Source: Atopsyche davidsoni
Taxonomy: Eukaryota > Arthropoda > Insecta > Trichoptera > Hydrobiosidae
Reading direction: 5' to 3'
Length of the DNA: 64,000 nt
NCBI GenBank assembly: GCA_022113835.1
Contig: JAILWY010000007.1
Coordinates: 10,641,001-10,705,000 of the forward strand
Shown here: one piece after another, positions 54,575-64,000 of the stretch
How positions within the stretch are numbered: the stretch's first letter is position 1
Layout of the letters: each line of letters starts with the position of its first letter
Notes under the pieces: generated by a model
What the model saw: only the letters and a program-made list of their open reading frames with translations
What the model was told of the DNA's origin: nothing
The model's database searches: none
Made by a program: the position numbers and the translations under genes

Positions 54575-57500
54575 GGCACTGCTACTTCTTGCAGACGAAA
54601 TTCTCAGAAGCGACGGGTACAAAAGGTTTATTGCTATTGCCCAGGGATAGGCGAACAAAAGGGTCTGGGGCGGTCAATTATAAAGTAGAGTGCCTTTATG
54701 GGGGGGGCGCGGAGATAAGCCGGCGTCTGACGTCCGCCGGAGACAGCGCGATAAGAAGTGATTTTGAAACTACCTGCTCCTCGTTACTTATATCTTTGCA
54801 GAACAATAATGTCTCCAGAGGCAGCTGTGCGTGAAGACATTGTTGGCACCGGTGGCGCTCGTGACGCGAACAGAGCTAAACGCCGTCTCCACCTTTCTGT
54901 TTGGATGTCTTCCGGAATTATACAATTCGAGCACACGAGACTTCATTAGCTTCGTAATGGCCGACAACAAAGAGGTATCATGAATCTATTTGGGCGCACA
55001 CCTACATAATATTATTTCGTGCATTATTGTTTGCTTTCATAATAACAAAGCTGCGCACGCGTTTTCTTCTTCGTGAATATACAACCGTGCATCAATGAAT
55101 GAAAAATTATTATAAATTTAAATTTTAACCCTCGCATGTTTACTGTGAGGGTTAAGCACTTTACGCCTGGATTATACCATCGAAGAATGCCTCTACAAGC
55201 GTCGGGCAAAAGCCACTTCCTTCTTACAATCACGCACCACTCCACCCAGTCCACCCCCAACACATTGAGCCTTCAGTGACTCACTTCACAAAAACCTACA
55301 ACCACAAAAGTAAGGTATCATAAAAGTATAAAAAGATTAAAATTCTCGCTCAGCGACCCGAGAGTACAGATTCTCACCTGCCAAAAATTCTAAGATTATT
55401 CTCGTCGTTTCATGGGTGAATCGATTATTTACATGTTGTATTTATTACCTTCTTAATTGAGAGCGATCGAAATTCTGAAATTTCGATCTCTAAAATAAAA
55501 TTATATTTCTGAAAAACATCACTTAGGAATTGGAAAAACATTACCTTTTATGAAGGTTTCGTGGAAAAGCAAAAGTGAATCAATAAAGTATTTGTTAAGT
55601 GTTAAATGTATTTCTTAAATAAATGTAACATATAATCATTTTTGTGAGCAATGATTTCATTTTTATTGTTAGAACTGCTTTTCTTTCAAGAAAAATGAAA
55701 TAGAAAATACTTTCATATCGATAAATAAACGAAGACTCTCGTAAGTTTAACTTTTACTTGATATTTTCCTTTGTCGTTCATCTGTGAAAATACATAAGTA
55801 TATAAAAGTATAAACACATGTAAATGATCAGCAATTGAATTGCATTCAGAAAATTGTATCATTGTTTCAGGTTATCTTTGAATTGTAAGTAAAACATAAA
55901 CATTTCACATGTTGTAGAGTTGTCGCCGTAAGAGAATGCCTACCAAGCATCCACAGGTGACAGGTTTTAATTTCATTTGAACTATTTACACTCTAATAAA
56001 ATCGAAGACAGTTACACAATTTATTTATACCTGTTTTATTACTTGCTACCATTTGCATTTGACAATGATTATTGTCTTACTGAATGATTACTTTAAAATT
56101 AATCAGATAAATTGATTAAGCTTTTTCATTTTAATTTAACTTATCTATATTATCATCTGATGGTTAAGATAAATTGCAATTTAAGATTTTTATTGATTTA
56201 AATTGCAATGAAAATAAATTGTTGTCTCAAAATATGGCTGATCAAAAGCTTTTATTTTAGAAATTCTCCTATAGTTATATAGTTTATAAGTTTAAAAAAA
56301 TTGTTAGTGAATATTTGGACTTGTTGCGAAAAAAAAAGAAAAGTGATCTTGTGAGTAAATCTTTGAGAGGCGAATGTCAATGTCGGCGTATTTTCTACTT
56401 GCTATCCCCTTGCGATTGTATCTCTACCTGTGACTTGATTTTGTCACGGTAGCGAAAAAGAAAGCAGAGTGCAGGCGATGACTGCAGTCGCTGGAGTGAT
56501 CCACTCGCCATCAGCGGAAACGTTTCAATAGCATCACGACAGCAGCAGGCCCGGAGTCCAGAAGACGTCTTCATCATGGAGTCTGCCAGCAACTCTGGGA
56601 TACTCATAGCTTTCTCCACCAGTCGATTATAAATTGGACTTGCACTGAATGTCACGGAATATGGACAACTTTGATAGTCAATCATGATCAGGGGACATAT
56701 CAATGTTTTGTATTCTCCATTGCCAAGTTTAGATTATGTGTTGCTACGAAGACTCCATTGCGGTCACAAGGCTGGAGTAGACTCCTAATTCACTTGTGTT
56801 TTTGATTTTTAGCCCATATATTTTTTTATAACTGAGTACAGCTCTTGTCACACAACAATCCATATGATATATTTCGAAGCAGAACCAAGAGGAAGAAGGA
56901 AGTTGTCCAGCACAGCACACGGAATGGCGGTACTCCATTATACATTATATCGGAGACAATGGGCTTGATCGTCAGGTGGATACCTGCCGGTAGTTATTGA
57001 TTTAATGATTGTAAAACTTACACTAAAACTTAATTTAAGTACAAAGTATATTCTAAAATCCTACACCGCTACTGTAATTCTAATTAAAAACGATGTTTTC
57101 GGTGTCAAAATATCAATTTTCTTTAATTTCTTTAATTTCACAAAAAAGTATAATTTAAAATGTTAATTAATTTTGACTAATAATAATACCTACCTTAAAC
57201 CATATCTTAGCATTATTGTAAAATGATACATTATAAATGAGTGGAGATGTTTTACATAATTTTTTTTTTTATAAGTAATTTATACTATTATTCAGGTTCA
57301 TTTGAATTCAAAACAACAAAACTGTTTGCTTTCATTTTGGACTCACCGCACGCCACTGATATTGACATTGGATGAGTCAGTACAGAATTTTAAATGAATT
57401 GTATCTGCGCAAAAACAGCACGTAAATTATAAATTTATTTAAAGAAACAGATTATTGAACGAAAACACTATTTAATATTTTCATCGTAGAATTTCAGTTC

Positions 57501-60381
57501 ATACATACTTTTGTTTGTGTATTTATCTTCTGAAAAAAAATACATTTCCAGGGACTTCAAAACATTTCCCACTTACGACACTAACTCCAACATAGATGTG
57601 ATGTGAAAATAATTGCACAAAATATGTATGTAGTCAAATTGATATCTATTGTAAACTTAGTTACGTATCCTAGATTTGTTGAGTTCCGAAGATTCTGGCG
57701 TCGTATTTGGTGCGTGTCATATCAAATAATAAAAAAATACAACCGCGTTCAGAATATCATAAGGCCTTATGTAAGCGGTTACGCAACTCGACGATGCTCA
57801 CCTCCGCCGATTTCGACCCGCAACAATACGAAACATGTGTACTTAGCAACGTGACAATACTCGCGCTCGGAACTTTGAATTACTTTTGACTGCCTTTTGT
57901 CTCTCGCCCGGGAAGTCAGCCATTATCCCTTCTGAGCTATTTCAGTTTTTCGTTATTTTTTTTATTTATGAAACGACTTCGCGGAAAGACAATGAACGCT
58001 CGGCGAGAAGTCTCCGTTCAGTTCGTTACGTCAGTTTTTAAATGCAAAAGTGTGTCACTTTTTTTAACTGCATTGAAATATTACGCGATATTTGAGTCAC
58101 CCATTTCTGGCAGAATATTTTTTTACTCCTCTTAGCCCAGAGAGTTAAAATAAAGAAACTAAATATCTTCAGGGGAAAACTTGGACCTATGCGGGGGAGA
58201 ATGCCCCAGTCAATTTCATACGTATAAAGTGAATAAAGGAAGTAAGATACGAAGACGGGGACCTTCCCCTTTTCGTAAATCTTCTCGCAGAAGCCCTAAC
58301 GTAAATGTGACGCTGTGGTTAACGAGTAAGCTCACTGACTGCTGTCTCCAGGTTCATGAGGAAAGAAAATCCCTCGAGACATCCCTAGGAACAATAAAAC
58401 TATTGCCACAGACGTACTCGTAATCATACGATCTTTTACCGAGTAAGGCATCTATAGAGGTGAATCCCAGATTAACTTATATTATAAGAGATATTTCTCG
58501 CTCGTGAAAAAAAAAAGCCAATCAGATTATCTTTTCTTAGTTAATCAGAGTATCATTTACACCAATGCTGCATTTTTAACCCAAAAGCCACAGTCAAAAT
58601 GTGGATAAAAATAGCAATGCTAGGAAAAAAGATGTTATATTATAAATATAATGCCATCTAGCGAGTAATAGCGAAAGGTTTTTTGGTTTGTGTCCATACT
58701 CAACGTAGTTCAATACTTTGAAAACAGAGTGCACTTTATAAAAAATAAAATATAATAAGTTTGCATAAACGTCAATAGAGCTCCGATGATTATTTTTCCG
58801 ACTACTTGCTTTACTAAATATAATATTTCGTACAGCAATTGATCGAATTTGGTTTGTGTTTGGATTCGATAGTTTTAATAGAAACAAATAGATTATCATA
58901 TTTGAAAATATATTGGCTTGTGAATTCTTTTGACTAATAACTAGACTTACACAAATACACGAATACTGGATGCTGTGATCGGAAAGCTAGTGTGTTAAAG
59001 CTAGATCACGAAGCTGTTTTGAACTAGTTAATAATATTTGGCATTTATGCTAATATCACGGATGCCATTTCTTCCGACATGTCACTTGAGGCTCCACTTA
59101 GAGGCGCCTCGTTTATCATTCCAATTGGATCAGTTTTTGTGAGAAGATAGTGAGGCGCGCTGTGCATACCGGCGACAAAGCACTGCACGCTCCTAAGTAT
59201 TAGAAATCAAATATTACGTGTATTTAGTTTTTCCCGGAATGTTTTTTGCAATTAAATTGTTTCTTTTTGTATAAACTACAACAAATACGTAGTTTTTCAT
59301 AAAAGGATTCCTTTGCATGAGAACCATTTTAATTTAACAAAATCGTAAAATTAAAGTAGACATTTAATTTTATGATTTGAAAGTGAAATGTTTTTTATGT
59401 AATTTGTGCAGTGCGCAATTCACTCATAATATCAGATAACTTACAAAAACTTTCATCTGCAGGAATTATATATTCTAAAGAAAAAATTAATTAATTAATA
59501 ATCAATACGAAAATAGACGATTGTATTATATTATCCTACGTGGTTGCTGAGGTTTAAATTTTTATATTTTTATCTACATGACAATTTTTTACGGGCTTTG
59601 ATGTTTATATTTTATAACTGTGGCTTGCCCTAGCCCAGCGACTTTATCCGTTATATCCATGCTTGGGAAATGCTGCGCTAATTTGGTTCCTTTCTCATAA
59701 GTTATCTGCTCGGATCGTATACTTGCCAATAAAACTGTGAGAAGATACCTCGATTGATATATGCTACCGAAGAAAGTATATTTATAACACAAGCCGGCGG
59801 TTCTACTGATCTCTAAAGTAAAAATTTGATTCGTAAAATAATATAAATCGAAACATGCGCTGTCATTGAACAGATAAAAAATGGATATATTTATAATATG
59901 AAAACGGTACATCATAGGGCATAGTATTTTATAAAAAGGAAAAACTGATTTCTGTTCTTATATATATATAAATATACATTATAAATCAAATGAACAGCAA
60001 ATACCACATTGGAAAAAAAAATATTTACCAAAAAATAGCTGAAATTAGTACAAATGCTGTTAGTAAATAAATAAAAAAAGATATTTATTTATTTACACAG
60101 ATAATTTGATGATCCGTGATTATCACATGACTTGGCGTGTTAAAAATATTTTTGCTTCTATTTTATGGAACTAAAATTCTTATTCTGGCGAAATTATAGT
60201 TTTTGTATATTTCGATATCATGATATCAATATAATTAAACTTATGGCTGCGTCCGGATTATAAAATTTTCAGCGTTTACTATATCGAATAAATATGACTA
60301 ACTAGCCTTCATTAGATTTTTTCGTTCATTTGGATATAACCTCACGATAACCCATATTTGTTTGCATTAACTATGAGGCGG
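54575..60381. other. Intergenic stretch
   Basis: No gene supported. 56395-56940 contains two longer minus-strand frames that may be a decayed mobile element, and 57990-58420 is moderately GC-rich. The remainder is AT-rich. Confidence 0.45.
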
Positions 60382-60384
60382 TTA

Positions 60385-60530
60385 AGCAGCCTACACACGT
60401 AGCAACACTATTGACAACCAGAGGGTAACTTTCCAACAGCTTCCTCGTATTTTAGGATTTATCTAAAAAAAAACGTTATAGACTAGTGACTATACGTTTG
60501 TCGGTGAAATCGCGACGTGTGTAGGCTGCT
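60385..60530. mobile_element. PIF/Harbinger-like MITE
   Basis: Terminal inverted repeats AGCAGCCTACACACGTAGC and GCGACGTGTGTAGGCTGCT are flanked by TTA at both sides (60382-60384, 60531-60533), the target duplication of PIF/Harbinger elements. It is 146 bp and non-coding. Confidence 0.82.
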
Positions 60531-60533
60531 TTA

Positions 60534-61899
60534 AAAATATAAGCATGTGAAAGATTATCTTCAGAGTGGAGGCAATGCGAAGGTCGCCCAAAATGCTAAT
60601 ACGGGCGGATGTGAGTTGCCCAGGGGCGTACTGGATCTTTTTTTAATTAGCTTTAATTTACTTTGACGTGGAACAATTTGTGTGATTTATTTTTATTATT
60701 TATTGATTAACAATGCGCTGTTTAAGAAGTCAATAAGACCACACAGTGTGTTGGTAGCATTTCTCTGAATAATATTATCTATTTTTAAACGCGTTGTTTT
60801 TTGTATGACTGCAATTTCTTTGATGTTTTTTTCTTCGTTGTATTAGAAAACTCAATTGTATGACGTATAAAATAAGTGTTTTGTGAAGTGTCTCAACAAA
60901 GGTGTGTTTAAAATATTAGGGATGAAAACAATATTTTCTCGACTTAACCAGTGATGGGAATGGTCGATTCAACAGTAAAAAAACAGTTTTCACGCGTTGT
61001 AATATAACCGACTGGTATGCTTGCCAATATTTTTTTATCTACAATAATACTGAAATTTTAATAATTCGGTAACGAGGCATATTTTAATAGAATTTTCATG
61101 AACTTCGTGCTTTTCAAACGCAACTTTCTCGCATCTTTATTATTGCGCCATTGTCTTAAAGCACGAATGCATCTACATGTCTCTTTTTACGCGGATTATT
61201 TTTATGCGATTTTGAAATTGCTTATGTAAAACTTGTTTAGGATTTAAACATACAGACTTGTTTAGGATGCCCGCATAAAGACAGTATAAAAACCTTTCCC
61301 TGGACAGCTCGCCGCTACTGAAAAATGACACCACCACATCATTCTGAATTTCACACTGAAAGAAATAAATATTTTTAAGTACAATTTGAAATATTATTTT
61401 AATATTTTTGAAAAAATTCCATGTTAAAGCCTTGTAGACGGTCCCAGTATTGTCAGAAATCTCATCTGAAAACGCAGCAACATACTCAATAACCTATCAA
61501 TTCTTATCTTACATCAATATATTAGAATCGTCAATATCTCTGGAGCAGTCTGCACAATGATGTTTTATATTTCTTTGACTTTCTATGCAATTTCATTTGA
61601 GATCTGTCAAGTTTTGGCGACGTTTTATAGAACAACCGTCACGGTGACTTCTTCTTCCTCCGCCAAATTACACGTAGAAAGTCACTACGGCAACTCTACA
61701 AATTTTATCTCGTATTATAATTATGAACACACTGGTACATTTGTAGAAATTATTTACAATTTGTCACCTCAATAAAAACCAATTTAAATTATAGAAAAAA
61801 TATTTTGTTTATTTGAGAAATTGTGTTGGCGGAATATTTAGTTTTATTTATAGTCGATATGTCTCACGAGAGAATTGACTTGAAGCTCCAAATCATCTT
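60534..61899. other. AT-rich intergenic stretch
   Basis: No gene or recognised repeat. Confidence 0.55.
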
Positions 61900-62193
61900 C
61901 ATCAAGTGCCTCTCATCGGAGGAGCCAGTATTCAAGGTTTTCTAAGGGGAAAACAGTGCAGTGGGTCCCCGGGTCCTTCTACACCGCAGTCTTCCCAATA
62001 GCATTATTATATAATTCTTTCCTTACAAAGCTCTGGCGTTTAGATCTGATACTCCTTCTGCAGCAAGCTACCACCCCACCTCGACAAAGTAATCCCAGAG
62101 CACATTCCTCCACAATCATTCTAAGTCTACTACTTCATTATAGATCCTTTACACAGGCTCAGGGCACAGAGTGGCAGACATGCACAAGCAACA
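61900..62193 (-). repeat. LINE 3'-end-derived repeat, copy 3
   Basis: It has the same order of blocks as copy 2 (gcttgtgcatgtctgcc, ggagtatcagatctaaacgc, aaggaaagaattatataata, actgttttccccttag), ending in a gaggcacttgatgaagatga tail on the minus strand. Confidence 0.8.
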
Positions 62194-62535
62194 AAATAGG
62201 GAGAAAACTCTGCAAAATGTTAAGTTTGTGTTTGTCATGTTTTCGTTTTGTTATGGTAGATTAGAAGCAATCTGTCGACAGTGTTTGCCGAAACCTATGA
62301 ACGCATAAAATAGAAACACGGTTTGTAAAGAGGTGAGGTCAGGTTAGGTTGGGTTATCTCATACCTTTATTGTGATATATGGAGTTTCATAACTGTCCCT
62401 AAGGTGGTCGTGCCACCCACGGCGCGGTTTCACTTTCCTCGCAGCAGAGCGCCGCTCTGCCTTCCTTGTAATTGTCCCATAATAATTTTCATTGTCTATT
62501 TTTGACAAAAGGCATTGTCATGTTTGAAGAAAACT

Positions 62536-62567
62536 TATATATGAAGGCGGAAAAGCTAGAGATGCCA
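62536..62567 (+). promoter_or_regulatory. Candidate core promoter of right-edge gene
   Basis: TATATAT at 62536-62542 lies 31 bases upstream of an initiator-like CCATTT whose A is at 62567, about 74 bases before the ATG. This is a spacing-based inference. Confidence 0.45.
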
Positions 62568-62640
62568 TTTGGTGCAGTAAGGTGGTCGCGGTGGTACGTT
62601 TTGTGTCTCATGCAGTTTACGTGTGTGACGTTACGTTAAA

Positions 62641-62643
62641 ATG
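62641..62643 (+). CDS. Right-edge secreted protein, exon 1 (ATG only)
   Basis: ATG in context TTAAAATGG is followed immediately by donor GTGAGA at 62644. Splicing over 251 bases to the acceptor at 62891-62894 (ttttcag) adds this Met in phase 0 to NSNKLFICFV..., which has no other suitably placed start codon before its hydrophobic core. First coding exons holding only the ATG or a few codons are well known in insect cuticle and other secreted protein genes. Confidence 0.7.
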
Positions 62644-62894
62644 GTGAGAAAAAAATATTTTTAATAAAACAAATTAGTTGTGATAATCCGATTATAGTGC
62701 ATTAGCAGTAGACCCACAAGCAGTCTTATAGTGTTAAATATTACTTCAGGCAGAGTAGTGCAGTAGATTTAGAATTTTACACGCTACACGCAATATATTT
62801 GGTTCTTGAATAGTTTTTGTGTAAACTTTGTACATACAATACGTTTTTGAATCATTATACATAAATATATATATTTCATTTTTTTTATTTTCAG

Positions 62895-64000
62895 AATTCT
62901 AATAAACTATTCATTTGCTTTGTCCTATCGCTGTTCTGGTGGATGCACGAAATCCTTTCAGTTACTGCGTACGAAAACGTAACCGAGTTATTGGCACCTC
63001 AGTACCCCGTCGAAGTGATCCCAACCCCGTATGAGAAAGCCTTTTTCCCGACCGCCTCTGCATCCATAGCCTCGACAAGGCAAGACCAGCTCGCGCAGGT
63101 GATGAAACCGACCCAGGAATCTAGGGCCCAAGTTGCAGAGAAACATGCAAAAGCCCAGGTCTTTGTAGTTGATAACCAGAAGCTCAAGTCGTACGAAAAC
63201 ATGGTGCTAAAGAACAGCCACACAGCGTCCATCCAAAACAACGAAGATCACAAATCGAGAAGCGATCAAAAAGATGACACTGATGACAGAAATAAACAAC
63301 AAAAATGGCAGATTCCTTCTCCGATCTCTCCCTTGGCCACGTCAGATCCTAAAGCGACGAATTCCAGCAAAAGGCAAATCATAGACCACAACGGGGGATA
63401 TGCCCTGAACTCTTTTGTACCCAGTCAAGAGCTGGGAGCGTTTGAAGAACTCCAAGGGTTTATCCCTCAACAACCTCAAATATCGATCACGAAACCCATT
63501 CAGTATGTTCAACCTGTTTACATACACCCAAAACCGCTGAAACACGACGGGAACTACGCCAATGTATACGTACAATCTAGACTACCAGCCCAAAAAGGGA
63601 TGAAAGCGTTCGAGAGTGATTTTGAAGACTTAAAAAATAAATATCCAGAACTCAACGAGCTAGTTAACAATTACCCAATCATGGAAGAACTCATGAAGCA
63701 AAAGTTATCAGAAAAATTCGAAGAGAGCGATCTGGGGCTGAGGTATCATCCCCACATTTCGATAGCGAACAGCCACGAAAGCTCCGATGAAAAGGGGAAT
63801 AAATACACAAAGCTTTCTCAGGTCAATTTGGAACCGTACAAGCCGAGACAGGAAACATCCGCAGGCCTCTTCGGGAACCCCCAGCCTTATGCCTTTGATC
63901 TGCAGAAACCAAATTGGTACCACAAAAAGCCGGACCAGGACGTCATTCCGAGCTCCGTGACACCGTACGACATCCCGGCGGGGGAAATATACAAGTTGCC
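62895..64000 (+). CDS. Right-edge secreted protein, exon 2 (open to window end)
   Basis: One uninterrupted frame runs 1106 bases to the edge of the window, giving 368 complete codons counting the ATG exon. With exon 1 it starts MNSNKLFICFVLSLFWWMHE and ILSVTA, a signal peptide likely cut after VTA. The mature part is hydrophilic and rich in Pro, Gln, Lys and Tyr (TPYEKAFFPTASAS, QYVQPVYIHPKPLKHDGNY, KNKYPELNELVNNYPIMEEL). There is a dibasic site SSKRQ. No enzymatic domain is recognised. Possible roles are extracellular matrix or cuticle protein, or proprotein; the family is unknown to me. The gene continues to the right. Confidence 0.8.

Noticed and set aside
56395..56938. Two minus-strand frames (102 and 64 codons) as a gene
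   Set aside because: Frames are interrupted between them and no domain is recognised. Possibly a decayed mobile element, but unsupported.
62338..62358. Telomere-like ggttaggttgggtta
   Set aside because: Resembles the insect TTAGG repeat but is only about two degenerate units. Such motifs are common in insect genomes.

Overview
This is a eukaryotic window, very probably from an insect with a large, AT-rich, transposon-rich genome. The evidence is spliced genes with GT-AG introns, one intron of about 31 kb, insect-style secreted protein genes, and many remnants of LINE, Tc1/mariner, pogo/Tigger, hAT, PIF/Harbinger and Helitron elements. The order cannot be fixed from this sequence alone; a hemipteroid insect would fit but is only a guess. 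No prokaryotic features, CRISPR arrays or rRNA genes were seen.

Left two thirds (1-41089, minus strand): the 5' part of a salt-inducible kinase (SIK2/SIK3-type) gene. Coding exon 1 (glycine loop) lies in a CpG-rich island at about 40.9-41.6 kb. Coding exon 2 (VAIK lysine and alpha-C glutamate) lies at 9844-9960. The 31,003-bp intron between them, and the part of intron 2 running off the left edge, hold nested and decayed transposons, tRNA-like SINE fragments, MITEs, foldback elements and tandem repeats. They also hold six full palindromic cAMP-response-element octamers (TGACGTCA), which is notable because SIK kinases regulate the CREB coactivator CRTC.

Middle (about 42-50 kb): a second copy of a perfect-arm foldback element, then a two-exon minus-strand gene for NAA30, the catalytic subunit of the NatC N-terminal acetyltransferase.

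Right third: a four-exon minus-strand gene (51467-54541) for an unrecognised secreted or membrane protein with a signal peptide, one strong hydrophobic segment and a conserved-looking cysteine-containing C-terminus. At the right edge is a plus-strand gene for a secreted protein whose first coding exon appears to hold only the ATG. Its large second exon is open to the end of the window.

The genes do not look functionally linked. The most distinctive non-genic features are: a Helitron nested in a mariner-like element, both internally deleted; a Tigger-like MITE nested in a LINE-derived repeat; a hAT inserted in a tRNA-like SINE; two near-identical foldback elements with about 12-bp target duplications; three hammerhead-ribozyme-like motifs; and several short tandem arrays with internal dyads.
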